NCBI GenBank assembly: GCA_023512835.1
Contig: CM042089.1
Span: 22,274,519 to 22,338,518 of the forward strand
Direction: 5' to 3'
Source: Taxillus chinensis
Lineage: Eukaryota > Streptophyta > Magnoliopsida > Santalales > Loranthaceae
DNA: 64,000 nt
The position numbers and the translations under genes were made by a program. Of the stretch, positions 1 through 12,165 are shown piece after piece. The first letter of the stretch is position 1; each line of letters begins with the position of its first letter. Under the pieces are notes generated by a model. The model was not told where the DNA came from, ran no database searches, and saw only the letters and a list, made by a program, of their open reading frames with translations.

Positions 1-1800
<1,800 letters not shown>

Positions 1801-2682
1801 CTAAGAAAAAATAAAATTTTGAATGACTTGGAAGAATTTGAAGCAAAATTGGATTACCATCGATTTCTTGGAGGTTAAGGTGCCTGAAGTGTTTCCTCGG
1901 ACTGCGTTAAAATACGGTTTGGTTTTAAGAAACTGCCTCAGTCCCGATGTGATAGGCGAATTGGCAGGGAATGAGGTTGGGAAGCAAGTCTGGACACTGC
2001 CGTTGCTGTTGGTGAATTTATATTCATCTGTTAAGCAGCCTGCCTTATAATAGTTTTTATCTTTAAGAGAGGACTCCGAGAAGAGAAGATAGCCCGATGG
2101 ACAGAGGCTGGTGAGGTTGGGAAGATATCTAAGTTCCAGATAATTCAAGCAAGGGAATATGATTTGATCACCCAGCACCACATCCTTCCCTGTCGAACCC
2201 CCACTTACTATTTCTTCCATCTTCTCACATTCCCTTATTTCTAGGCGTTGGAGATTGGGGGCAAAGGCAAGGGCAGTGGAAGGTAACGAAAACGGGTTGA
2301 TCAGGCGACCACACATCCTGATTGTAATATAAGATAGACGTTGACAGGTGGGCAATGGCACTAAAAATAAATTCTCCAATTTGGGCAGATCAGCCAACGA
2401 TATTGTTCTCAACTTGGGAAGGCCACTTGAAGCAACGCCGCCCAAGGCAGCTTCACTCCCAACAATCTCCCTTAATGAATTGCAGGACATAATATCAAGC
2501 CACTCCAGTCGGTGCAGACTTGGCAGAATGGCGGGTGGAATGGCTCTCACCAATTCATGGCAATTAAATATAGTCAGAGAGCAAAGGGAGGAGTTTGGTG
2601 GCGGTGGGATATCGGCCGCCCATATCTCTTTCACACGGTCGACCGATTTCAAACTCAAACTCCACAGCTTCGGCAATCCAAC
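1801..2682 (-). CDS. NLR I exon 2: C-terminal LRR exon
   Basis: This terminal exon begins VGLPKLWSLSLKSVDRVKE and carries degenerate CC-NLR-type LRRs, including the phrases VRAIPPAILPSLHRLEWL, SLREIVGSEAALGGV and CEKMEEIVSGG. Its layout matches the last exon of NLR II. The conserved portion ends near LTSLCPSGYLLFSESSLK; the last ~70 codons diverge from NLR II, where the protein stops sooner, so the tail is a lineage-specific extension. It is in phase 0 with exon 1. It would be translated only if the upstream frameshift is absent or corrected. Confidence 0.82.
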   Translation of the reverse strand, partial: VGLPKLWSLSLKSVDRVKEIWAADIPPPPNSSLCSLTIFNCHELVRAIPPAILPSLHRLEWLDIMSCNSLREIVGSEAALGGVASSGLPKLRTISLADLPKLENLFLVPLPTCQRLSYITIRMCGRLINPFSLPSTALAFAPNLQRLEIRECEKMEEIVSGGSTGKDVVLGDQIIFPCLNYLELRYLPNLTSLCPSGYLLFSESSLKDKNYYKAGCLTDEYKFTNSNGSVQTCFPTSFPANSPITSGLRQFLKTKPYFNAVRGNTSGTLTSKKSMVIQFCFKFFQVIQNFIFS

Positions 2683-3011
2683 CTGCAAATGAAAACCATA
2701 AGAAGAAGGCAACTGAACCAAAATCTGTATTTTACATTTTTTTTCCTTTCTTTGATGGATATTCATTCTTAGCCACCCTCCTTCGTCTACAACTCCCCCG
2801 TCTAATTTTTTTTTGAGAATTTGTGTATATTACTTTTCTTAGTAATCTATAAAATTACCATCCAACTAAAAATACGGAAAATATAATGCCAAAAACTAAA
2901 TGAAAAACCGTCAAAAAAACCAACGAGAACATATGATAAAACCATTAAAAAACCAAATTTATGATTAAAAAATAACGGAATTTCTTGAATGGCAACCATA
3001 TTAACATATAC
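2683..3011 (-). other. NLR I intron 1
   Basis: The donor reads AGAAAG then GTATATG and the acceptor reads CATTTGCAG then GTTGG. Both flanking exons are in phase 0 (TRK followed by VGLPKL). The same donor and acceptor sequences recur at every LRR exon of NLR II, which supports the call. Read-through frames across it carry no homology. It is AT-rich, with a T-rich stretch before the acceptor. Confidence 0.8.
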
Positions 3012-5691
3012 CTTTCTGGTAAACAAAGGTTGCAAAGCACAACCTTCGCTGGAATCAGGGTAAAAGCTCACGAGCATTGGTAGTCCTACTAGATACAGTC
3101 CCTCTAACCGATGGAAAATAACTACCTCTTCACTATCATTTTCTTGGCATCCTCCAACAATTGACTTCAGATTCTCACAATCTTTAACCTCAAGAGTTTG
3201 GAGTTGGGGAAGGGCTTTTGCCATGGACGGAGAAAATACGTATTCTAAGTTGCATCTAAATATTCTCATGTCACTCAGATGAGAAACTGACCTCTCATCA
3301 ATTACCATGCACAAGAACTCTGTTATTCCTTGACAAGCGTTAGCTTCAAAATGCTGTAGTATTGGAAAGCTCCCCTGGCCTACATCATATAGCACTTTAA
3401 GATTCTCCGAAGCATTCAATTCCTCCACACATAATCTCTCCACTCTCTTCGATAGCACTGCTGCCCAACCACTCAAAGAAACGCCTTTCAGTTGCAAGGT
3501 ATTTTTCGACAATAAACCTTCATACCTACAATCAATATGTGTTAATATTCTGAACTTGGTCAGTTTGGCCGAGAAGGAAGACCCAAAGTCTTGTGGAAGC
3601 TCCATCAAATTTGAATTTGGTAGTACACACATTTCTAACGCTTCTAATTGAGATAAGGCTTTCAGCTCCTCTAAGTTCCATTGTAAGCCTCTATTATCAT
3701 TGGTCATCAATGGCAAAAACAACTCTTGTAATCCAGATAAGCGCGAGATGACGCCAGGTGAGATACTTTTGAGTTCTCTACAATCCCTCAAATCCAACAA
3801 CCTTAGATGACTCAATTCTCCTATTTCTGCAGGCAATAAATTAAAATGTGAATGCTGTAATATAAGCATGTCGAGCTTTTTAAAATTTCCAACCCACGAC
3901 AAATCACCCAAATCACATTCTTCAAGACATAGCACCTCCATATCAACAATACTTTTAATTGATGCTGGAAATTCTGGGATTGTCATTCTAACCAAAACCA
4001 AAACTTTGAGTTTTATCATGCTGTGGGAGAAAGTTGGGGGGAATTTCCAGTGTCAGATGATTGGCACAAGCTAATATAAGAGTGTTGAGTTTGGCACAGT
4101 CCAATTTGTTGGGAAACTCAAGACAGGCTTCAATACTTTTGTTGGGAATCTCACTAATGCCTGAACTTTTTAAGTAACATCCCGGCCATCTTTTGACATT
4201 CCCCTTCATCTCGGAGAAAAACATGTGTCGCCCTTCTTCAGAAGCAATTGAAACCGCAACATCCCGAATAACATCATGCATTTTAACATGTACTTCATCT
4301 ACGCCTTCTACTAACAAACAATGGCTCTTGAGGTAGTCCACTAAATGATATACCCGGTCTCTTTTACTCGAAAGAGTTTTCGTTTCTTCAGGCACTCCAA
4401 CTCCTTTTCCATATCTCAAAATGTGTTCAATGGGAATATTGAAATCTTCTGGAAATAGGGAACAAAAAAGGAAGCATGACTTTGCCTCATCCCAATCTAA
4501 ATTATAATAGCTAACCGCTAGAGAAGCATAAACCTTTCTACTTACTCCAGGAATGTCTTTTAGTTGAGATTTTCCTAGCTGCCCTCGCACATCATTCCAT
4601 ACGGAGCTGCTGCGCTTACCCTTGAGCATCCTACCTATTACAAGAATGGCAATGGGCAGGCCTGCACATTCTTTGCACACTTGTTTTGCTACCTCATGCA
4701 AATCATGAGGTATGTCATTTTCCATCTGCCTCCTAAAAAGGATCCACGCTTCTTCACCGGATAAGAAACCAATTGATATCTTCTTGTTAACTTTCATTTC
4801 TTGACATACACTCTCACTGCGAGTTGTCAGTACAATTTTACAGCCATTTGTGTTCTCAGTTGAAAAAGGAATTCCAATACCACTCAAATTGAGTTCCTTC
4901 CAAACATCATCTAGTATGAGAAGTATTTTCTTCCCACTCGTCAGCCTCTGGAGCAAGCGAATTGCTTTTCCAACTTCAGTGGTCTCATTCAGCTTCAGAT
5001 TTAACTGGGCGGCGATTTCATCTTGAATTTTCCCTACAACCGGATTTTGGGTGATGACTACCTTCACAATCTCATCAAAGATACGTTCATTCTCGGCTTG
5101 AGCACCTACCTTGTCTGCCATGGCTGTCTTGCCCACACCACCGGTCCCATAAATTCCAATTACGCGGACAGCTTCATCCTCAAGTGATTGCATGATATCG
5201 TCAAAAGCTGATTTCCTAGATTCGAAGTTCTCAAAATAAGGATTCCCTGCTCTGGAGTCGTAGCTTGGAAGAGACGCAGGTCGCGAAACTGTTTGGAACG
5301 TTTTTCCTATAAGCTGAACGACGTCCGTAGTCTTCTTCTTTGCTTCCTTGCTTAGTACATATCGTGACCAAATGTTTGGACACAAACCTTTCAAGCACCT
5401 CTCGTGTCCATCGGAAAGTCTCTCATTCAGAAACTTCTCTGCATCGTCTTTTGCACGCGTTGCCTCTACCTGCCAATCAGAGGCTTCAGGCCGAATAATA
5501 TCCCCAACAGTTCTGGCGCCTTCAATTTTTTCTTCGATTTCAACTATTGCACTCCTTAGTTCTTCAACTTCTTTCCGGAGATTCCGAATATTTTCCGCGC
5601 AGCGATACACATACCCAATTTGACACCCAAAAGGACCCACAGTAATATTTATGATCGGTCCAAGAACAGCATTTACAAGCTCCATGGCCAA
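3012..5691 (-). CDS. NLR I exon 1: coiled coil, NB-ARC and first LRRs
   Basis: Residues 1-130 form the N-terminal coiled-coil region, with heptad-like runs around 35-60. NB-ARC motifs follow in order: P-loop GIYGTGGVGKTA (179-190), kinase-2 KILLILDDVW (about 255-264), RNBS-B KIVLTTRS (about 285-292), GLPL CAGLPIAI (about 342-349), RNBS-D CFLFCSLFPED (about 406-416) and MHD KMHDVIRD (about 470-477). All catalytic and switch residues expected of a functional NB-ARC are present. LRRs with LxxLxxLxL spacing begin after the frameshift at 4036-4041 and continue to the donor, where AAG is followed by GTATATG at 3011. Two overlapping frames, 3988-5691 and 2847-4019, show the break. Confidence 0.9.
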
Positions 5692-5989
5692 CTGGATCTC
5701 TACTTTTATTTTAAAACAAGAGAATATGGAAGGAGAAGTGGCAGGGTATGGTTGTACGTTTTTGCTTAGAATGGATTATTCAAGTTTTCAGATGCACCTC
5801 TCTCTCTGCTTTATTGCAGGCGGAGAAGGAAGGGAGAGGCCAATAAAAGACAAGCTTCCGAGCAAGTAATAATGGATACTGGTTTGGTTGAGATTAGAGT
5901 TTGGAGAACGACGACTCAAGTAGTGATAAAATATTTTATTATTTTTTAAAATATAATCAGAATTTTTTGCACATTAAAATGAAATGATT
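5692..5989 (-). promoter_or_regulatory. NLR I 5' leader and proximal promoter region
   Basis: The bases just upstream of the ATG at 5691 closely match the leader of NLR II above 42628, including a TTTTAAAATAAAAGTAGAGA-like A-rich stretch. The region also holds a CT-rich run near 5800. No certain TATA box or transcription start can be fixed. The similarity breaks down beyond about 5760, where the two NLR promoters carry different sequence. Confidence 0.4.
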
Positions 5990-6160
5990 GAAGATGCCGG
6001 TGGTTACTTCGAAAAAAGTTGCTTGGCTCTCTATAAGGGCCATATTAAAATAATATAATTGAAGATGCCGGTGGTTACTTTGAAAAAGTTGCTTGGCTCT
6101 CTATAAGGGCCATATATAATGATATGATTGAAGATGCCAGTGGTTGGCCTTGGCCATCAT
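5990..6160. repeat. Triplicated ~70-bp promoter-side repeat
   Basis: Three direct copies start at 5990, 6061 and 6130. Each begins GAAGATGCCGGTGGTT or a near variant, and the first two continue through TTGCTTGGCTCTCTATAAGG. The third is cut short. NLR II has one copy at about 42690-42760, so the array grew in unit I. Each full copy contains CTATAAGG, a weak TATA-like string on the plus strand. Confidence 0.8.
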
Positions 6161-6174
6161 TAAAAAAAAAACAA

Positions 6175-6267
6175 AATTAAAAAGGGTTTTTTTTTTTTTT
6201 TTTAATATTTTTAAATTTTTTTTTTTTTTTTTTTTTTGGGAGGGGGGGGGGGATTTTGGGGGTGGTG

Positions 6268-6310
<43 letters not shown>

Positions 6311-6430
6311 TTTTTTTTTTTTTTTTTTTTTTTTGGTTTTTTTTTTTTTTTTTTTTTTAAAATTTTTAGGTTTTTTTTTTTTTAAAATTTTTTTTTATTT
6401 TTTATTTTAACATTATTTTTTAAAAAACTT
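6175..6430. other. T/G homopolymer tract, possible assembly artefact
   Basis: This stretch is almost only T with islands of G and A, including T runs longer than 20 and a G run of about 10. The NLR II promoter has ordinary mixed sequence at the matching place (42770-43080). The 88-codon frame across it, mostly Phe, is not a gene. Either a real low-complexity expansion or collapsed long-read consensus could explain it. Confidence 0.7.
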
Positions 6431-6449
6431 TAAAAAATACCATTTTTTC

Positions 6450-7180
6450 CACAGAGCAACGGTGAAACGTGGGTGGGTCAGTGTGAAAGGTTGTTTCCAT
6501 TGGCGTGGCCGCGGGGGTGGGTCAGTGCAACGAATCTTCATCCCGCCCAACACTGCAAGTCTGCAACGTGGGTGGGTCAGTGCAACGTGAAACGTGAATA
6601 CGTGATATCAAAGGAAGCCGCGTTGTTGCCTGTTGGAGTCCAGCCAGATTTGTCCCCATCCTCTCAACGGCTGGTCAACTCATTGCGCGCGCGTCCAATA
6701 TGTATATTTTAATTATTATTATTATTTTTTATCTCACTACCCTTTAAAAGAATAACACAATTATCAAAATCTTCATTTAAACTCCAAATTTCAAAAAACG
6801 ATTATATCAAAGCCACGTTAATATACAAATATTATTAACATCATTTCGAAACTATCTCATAAACTAATTCAAATATGAGTAAAGGGCTTAGCCTTGTTCT
6901 TGGTAGCTAAAAATTTTCAAGGGTATTTCTTTTTTACACATACTTTTCATTCCTGTAAAAAAATATGAGGGAAATCCTTCATGTCCAAGGTGGACAATAT
7001 GGAAATTAGATTCAAGAATGAAGAAATGGTGAAGAAAATAATAATTACAATAATGATTAAAATTCAAAGGAGGATTCAAACAATGAGAGATCACTTGAGA
7101 TCATGTATTATTTTACTTTTATTGTTGCATGGAGTAACCATATATTATTTTACTTTGATAAAAAAAATATGTTGGAATGG
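6450..7180. repeat. NLR 5'-flank repeat block, copy 1
   Basis: The block is marked by GTGGGTGGGTCAGTG, GATATCAAAGGAAGCCGCG and TTGTTGCCTGTTGGAGTCCA and continues into an AT-rich tail. It recurs at about 7430-7960 in tandem and at about 43080-44760 upstream of NLR II. All copies lie on the promoter side of an NLR unit. Short open frames in it are not conserved as proteins. It could be a mobile-element relic or a shared distal promoter segment. Confidence 0.7.
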
Positions 7181-8725
7181 TTTTAGTTTTATTTTTGGTG
7201 TTTATTTATAAAAAATAAAAACCCAAGCCTGCCCCTGCCCCTCTCCCTCAAGCAAAATTGAAAATAACAAAATAAAACAATTAAAGAGATAAGAATACAG
7301 AGGAATAAAGTGCATAGTGATTTAGTGTTTACCTTAAACCCGATATCTTTCTCATGAGATATAGATATTTTGACATGCAATTGTCTACGAAATATGAGAG
7401 TGATTTGTCTTATGATTTGTCTTATTCTCATCCCACAGCAAACGGTGAAACGTGGGTGGGTCAGTGCAACGTGAAACGTGAATACGTGATATCAAAGGAA
7501 GCCGCGTTGTTGCCTGTTGGAGTCCAGCAAGATTGGTCCCCTGCCTCTCAACGGCTAGTCAACTCATTGCGCGTGCATTCAATATATATTTTAATTATTT
7601 TTTTTTATTATCTCACTATCCTTTAAAATAATAACACAAATTATCAAAATCTTCATTTAAACTCTAAATTTTAAAATTACCGATTATATCAAAGCAACGA
7701 TTAATACACAAATATTATTAATACCATTTAAAAACTATTTCATCGACCAATTCAAATATGAATTTTTATACAAAAGGGTTTAGCCTTATTCTTGGTAACC
7801 AAAATTTTTCAAGGGTATTTCTTTTTTAAACATACTTTTCATTCCTGTAAACAAATATGAGGGAAATCCTTCGTGTCCAAGGTGGACAATATGGAATTAT
7901 ACTAGAGAATGAAGAGATGGTGAAGAGGATAACAAATATGATGATTTAAATTCAAATGTTGATTCACAAAAAAGCATAAACTAAGAAAATAATCTACACG
8001 TGGTTTAATTTCTTGAAATATCATTTATTAGATTCTATAAGAGTTTTTAAAAGAAGAATTTGCCAACTACATATTATAATATTTTTATAATACTCTCTTT
8101 TTTTTAATCATGACAAAAATATTTAGCCATATATTTGTAATCAAATATGTAAACTAAAAAAAACTATTCCTAAACAATTTCGCTTAACTATTTAAAATCT
8201 CACTTATATAATTTTGGAATCTATAATTTTAAAAAATTTAGAATCTATTTTAGCCATAAATTTTTAGAATCTATTTTAGAATCTCACTTACAATTTTAAA
8301 TCTATTGTACGAAACTTTTTTTCCCGAATAATTCACTTAATTATTTGAATAGTTACAAATACTCGAAAAAAATTGAATTATATAATTAAAAACAATACTA
8401 TTAAAAGAATAGAAAAATCTTATGATAATCCTAATATTCTTGTAGAATTTATAATCGACCAATTAAATAAAAAAAACTTACTTCACAAGACATTTAAACA
8501 AAGCTAATGAATTAAACAGAAGGCAAATACAATTCATTTAATAATATATTTGTCATCAAATATATAAAAAATAAAAATTTGTCTATGCCAACAGTATTTC
8601 ATAATGATGAACATAATTTATATAGAGATTTTATAGTTATTTTCCCTCTATTTACAGTCATTTTCATAGTGTTTTGTGTGTTTAAATTATAAAGAAGTTT
8701 TTAATTATGTTGTTTGCTATGTTTT
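7181..8725. repeat. Second 5'-flank block copy plus AT-rich intergenic DNA
   Basis: Positions about 7430-7960 repeat the preceding block, including the GATATCAAAGGAAGCCGCG marker and the ATTCCTGTAAA-type tail. From about 7960 to 8725 the sequence is AT-rich with no recognisable gene or element. It ends at the GTTTT target duplication of the solo LTR. Confidence 0.6.
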
Positions 8726-10352
8726 TGCCATGCCTCAAATTCTGAAAACCACAGAACCAGGAACGCGACTTCTCCACGCCCATTCTAGGGATCGAGGGGT
8801 TGGGGTTTTGATTCTATCCTGTACAATACTACAACGGGGTAGCATTGTACTTACAAATAAACCAATGCAACACACAAGCAATTAGTAAATATATTTGCAA
8901 ATAATTAGAATCCAACCAATCAAGTTTGTACAACTGCCACAGACCCAAGTCCGGAAAAGGAAATAGTCAAATAAACCAAAGTAAGGGATAGGTTCATAAT
9001 ATGAATCCTACTCTGAAAATTCTCCCACCAACTCTGCTATGACTCCACCAGCTATTCTCTATGACCTGTAGAAAAAAAAAAAAGAAATGAAGTAAGGTGA
9101 GCACGAGTGCCCAGTAGGTGATCCCCATCTCCAACTCCTTGTTACATAAATTCTTAGATCTAAATGCTCAGTGTATGCTTGTGCTAGTGTAGTGTTCTAC
9201 TCTACCACCGAGGGCCTAAGTTAAGCACTCGGAATAAAACAACTCCCATTTCATTTATTTACAACAAGCAACGAACATATCACAATCATGTCACCAAACT
9301 ATTGACGTTACAACCCAACCATCCATAACCTCACAACCAACCCCAAAGGATCATATATTTCTTTTCCCAATAGCCGTATGTGGGACCCATGGTGTCCCTA
9401 TTGACAACTTGCCACATACGGGACCTGAGTCAACCAGCCACTTAGGAGACCTGTGGCCTCTTACTAGCCCTAGGTGGGACCTGCGGTTACCCAAACAACA
9501 AGTAAGACATGTAAAAAAATTAACATGTACAATACATAAAGTATTTCAAGCATTTAAAATAACTATTTATAATTATATATATATATATATATATATAAAC
9601 AAGGCCACTCCCTTTGGCCTCATGGTGCGCACGCAGCGCGACCCTGGCAATGGCGGCGGCACAGATGCCGCCGCCCCTCTTCACCACCCCAGCGCGGCGA
9701 CGCACGGGCGCCCGGTCTCATGGAGACGCTCGGACTCACGGCGCACGGGAACTCCAACGCGCGCGACGTCGCGCCGCCTCCCTGTCTCCCCCGCGCGGAT
9801 CGCACCAACCCGGCCACGGCGACGCACGAAACCGCCGCCCGTGAAGCTGACGCTCACTCTTCCCTCTCCACGACGGCGCGACGGCAACACCTTGGGCCAA
9901 CGTTTTCTCCTCCCCTTCCACGACGGCGTGCTGCGATGCCGACGTGAACGATTCATCCCACACCACTTGTTTAGACGTCAAATCACGCACTGTACCCACA
10001 CATTAAGTGATACAAAACACCCTTCGTGCAATAGGGTAGACAAGGAGCCAGAATCACCTACCTGGATTTGGTTTGGAAAGGTTGATTGAACAGTCTGCTT
10101 CAAACCCTTCTGTCTCTCTCACCAAGCTTGCACGCACAACGAACTTAGGGTTTTACCCTAGGTTCTCCCCTATTTATACCCATATACATATACTAATTTA
10201 TTTATAATATTAGTCAAAGTAATAATTATAATATTAATAGTTTGATTAATAATAATTATAATAGTTAATAATAATAATTCATCACAGTACATAATAATAA
10301 TAGATACAATTAATATCTATAGTCTTTATTAAAATATCTACGGGCCTTTACA
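8726..10352 (-). mobile_element. Solo LTR of a gypsy-type retrotransposon
   Basis: On the minus strand the element starts TGTAAAGGCCCGTAGATA (10352) and ends in a decayed GGGCGTGACA-like terminus (8726). It is flanked by identical 5-bp sequences GTTTT at 8721-8725 and 10353-10357, the expected LTR integration signature. A minus-strand TATAAATAGGGG lies near 10170, followed by a leader, a GC-rich section (about 9600-9960) and an (AT)n run at about 9575-9598. It is homologous to parts of the outer insertion at 27.6-32.3 kb. No internal coding region remains, consistent with LTR-LTR recombination. Frames in the GC-rich part are shadows. Confidence 0.8.
9575..9598. repeat. (AT)n microsatellite
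   Basis: Simple dinucleotide run inside the solo LTR, matched by the TA run at 31273-31330 in the outer LTR insertion. Confidence 0.9.
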
Positions 10353-10357
10353 GTTTT

Positions 10358-11565
10358 AGCGTTTTGTAGAATTACGTTGTGTTTTAAGTGTATTTTGCAG
10401 CAAACAGAGAAGAAGCGGGAGAGTTAGAGCCTAAGATGGTCTTGTATAAAGGTTACTGTCGCGACAGGTCTTTTTGCCTTCGTCGCAGCGTAGAAGAAAT
10501 GAATTTTCGTCACGATAGGCCTTTGCCTTTGCCACGACAGACGTCGAACCTTACCCCTTTTTGTCATTTACATCTTCGCTGGAAATCTACCGTTTCCTTA
10601 AGCGGTCAACCAAAACGCATCCTCTTATTTTTCTACCATTTTTTTGAGTGGCAAAAGAAATGTTATATACGGAGGAAGCCATTGGAGATGGAGGAAGAAA
10701 AGAAATTGAAGAAAAATCCCTTGATCCATCCACCATTGCAGGGTGATCCTAGACTGTTCAGACTGTTCGTCCTTGAAGGTTATCGAAGATTGGAGGGTTC
10801 ATACTTTGTGATAGAGAGAGTAATTGTTCCCCTTCTCAATTTCTCAATTCATTTATAAGAACATATTTAATTTCATATTTATTATTTCTTTCATCATGAG
10901 TGAGTAGTCTCTTACGCTTAGGGATTGGGAATAGCCCAATCCCAATTGTTTGTTCCATGAATTGTTAATGTAATTTTGACATAAAATTTCCATTGCTTGA
11001 TTTCATCCTAGCATTATCATGCTTGTTTGTTGAATGTGAGGCCTGCATTTTTACAAACTATTAGAAATTGGATTAAGGACCGAAAGGTGACGTTTGATTA
11101 TCTGAACTCTAGGATTGAGACTTAGGCACAACAGTCACGAAAGTAGTCTGCCAACCTAAGGGGACCCATGAACATCACAGACCTTTAAAGGGTCGAATCT
11201 TGTCCCAATGTGCCATGAGAGTAGGCCGTTGCAAGGTTTCGACACACCGTTAATCACGCGAAAGTGGCTAATGGTTAATTTAGGATCGTTCACCCTCAAA
11301 GCCCTTAGAAATTACATGTTAATTTAATTTTAAAATTGGAACAAATGATTGGGTAGCGGTGAAAACCAATTCCCTAGGTGTTTTTATCCCTGCAATATTT
11401 ATCTTAATTATATCGTTTAATTAATTTATCATTTTAATTGGTTCGTTCTGTTCTTGAGGATTTCTATCCTGTCCCTGTGGGATGGACCCGCACTTCGTGA
11501 CTAGCTACCGCTACGCCGTCCTATTGCAGTTACTAGGTGAATTTAGCACCCACCACATAACTTGT
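10358..11565 (+). mobile_element. Decayed LTR retrotransposon terminus (second family)
   Basis: The segment resembles plant gypsy-class long terminal repeats. It has a leader-like part (10400-10850), a long moderately AT-rich middle, and a terminal motif of the CCTGTCCCTGTGGGATGGAC type near 11470 ending around TTTAGCACCCACCACA at 11565. The left part is interrupted by the solo LTR insertion. No PBS, gag or pol is seen beyond it. The frame at 10388-10858 shows no known domain and is probably not a gene. Family assignment is inference. Confidence 0.45.
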
Positions 11566-12165
11566 GTCAAAATATAATTTTGATTTGCAAAAAAAGAAAA
11601 CTATCCTCGATTGTATTTTGTTTACAATTGTCTCAATAATCTTCATATTTAATTTAAGTTATTTTGCGTGCATTATATTGATATACACTGTTTTTATTAA
11701 CCTTTGATAAGTCATTTTTGTTACAATCATGCCATCAAAATAAATATGTCCTGACTAGCCTATATCAAGGGTAAGTCAGGGTCGAACTAGTTGTCTAAGC
11801 TATCAAAGTATTTGTGAATTTATGAACTAAATTGAAATAACAAAATAAAGTAATTAAAGATATAAAAATGCATAAGGATAAAAAGCCTAAGGATTAGGGG
11901 TTTACCACAAACCGGTATAGATATTTTGACATGCAATTATTTACAAAATATAAAAGTTGATTTATTTTATGATACTCATTAATTGTTGTCACGTGAATAA
12001 CATCATGCTCAATCTTAACAATAGACCACTCTCATGACTTATTGTGATGAGATTAAATCCATTGGGTTATGTGATAATCAAGGCTCTCCTTACGTGTGTG
12101 GACTACTCTAGTGACTTACACGCCCCAAGTCTCATTCTAGGTTTTAGATGATCAAATTTTCTTTT
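11566..12165. other. Intergenic, no gene recognised
   Basis: AT-rich sequence with no credible coding frame. A portion near 11830-11960 is related to 7270-7400 (shared GATATTTTGACATGCAATT-like core), so it is old dispersed repeat material. Confidence 0.5.

Larger units (their letters stand above)
1801..5691 (-). pseudogene. CC-NB-LRR disease resistance gene (NLR I), one frameshift
   Basis: This is an intracellular immune receptor gene of the RPS2/At4g27190-like CC-NB-LRR class. Such proteins are nucleotide-regulated switches that detect pathogen effectors and trigger defence. Two exons are inferred: 5691-3012 and 2682-1801, joined in phase 0 by a GT-AG intron of 329 bases (3011-2683). A single extra base in a C6 run (plus-strand G run 4036-4041) shifts the frame at about residue 550, giving a 567-residue truncated product that keeps CC and NB-ARC but loses nearly all LRRs. 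Removing one base restores homology with NLR II and gives a predicted length of about 1,186 residues. Whether this is a real mutation or a homopolymer sequencing error cannot be decided here. The start MAMELVNAVLGP matches NLR II. Confidence 0.88.

Noticed and set aside
4000..5623. Plus-strand frames opposite the NLR coding strand (for example 5348-5623)
   Set aside because: Shadows of the NLR gene; the same shadow appears opposite NLR II.
6144..6410. 88-codon Phe-rich frame
   Set aside because: A product of T homopolymers; no start context, no homology, not kept in unit II.
9409..10089. 226-codon plus-strand frame
   Set aside because: Runs through the GC-rich part of a solo LTR with Arg/Pro-rich low-complexity sequence; overlapping frames on both strands are equally open.
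10388..10858. 156-codon plus-strand gene
   Set aside because: Lies in LTR-like DNA, has no domain or second conserved copy, and no convincing start context.
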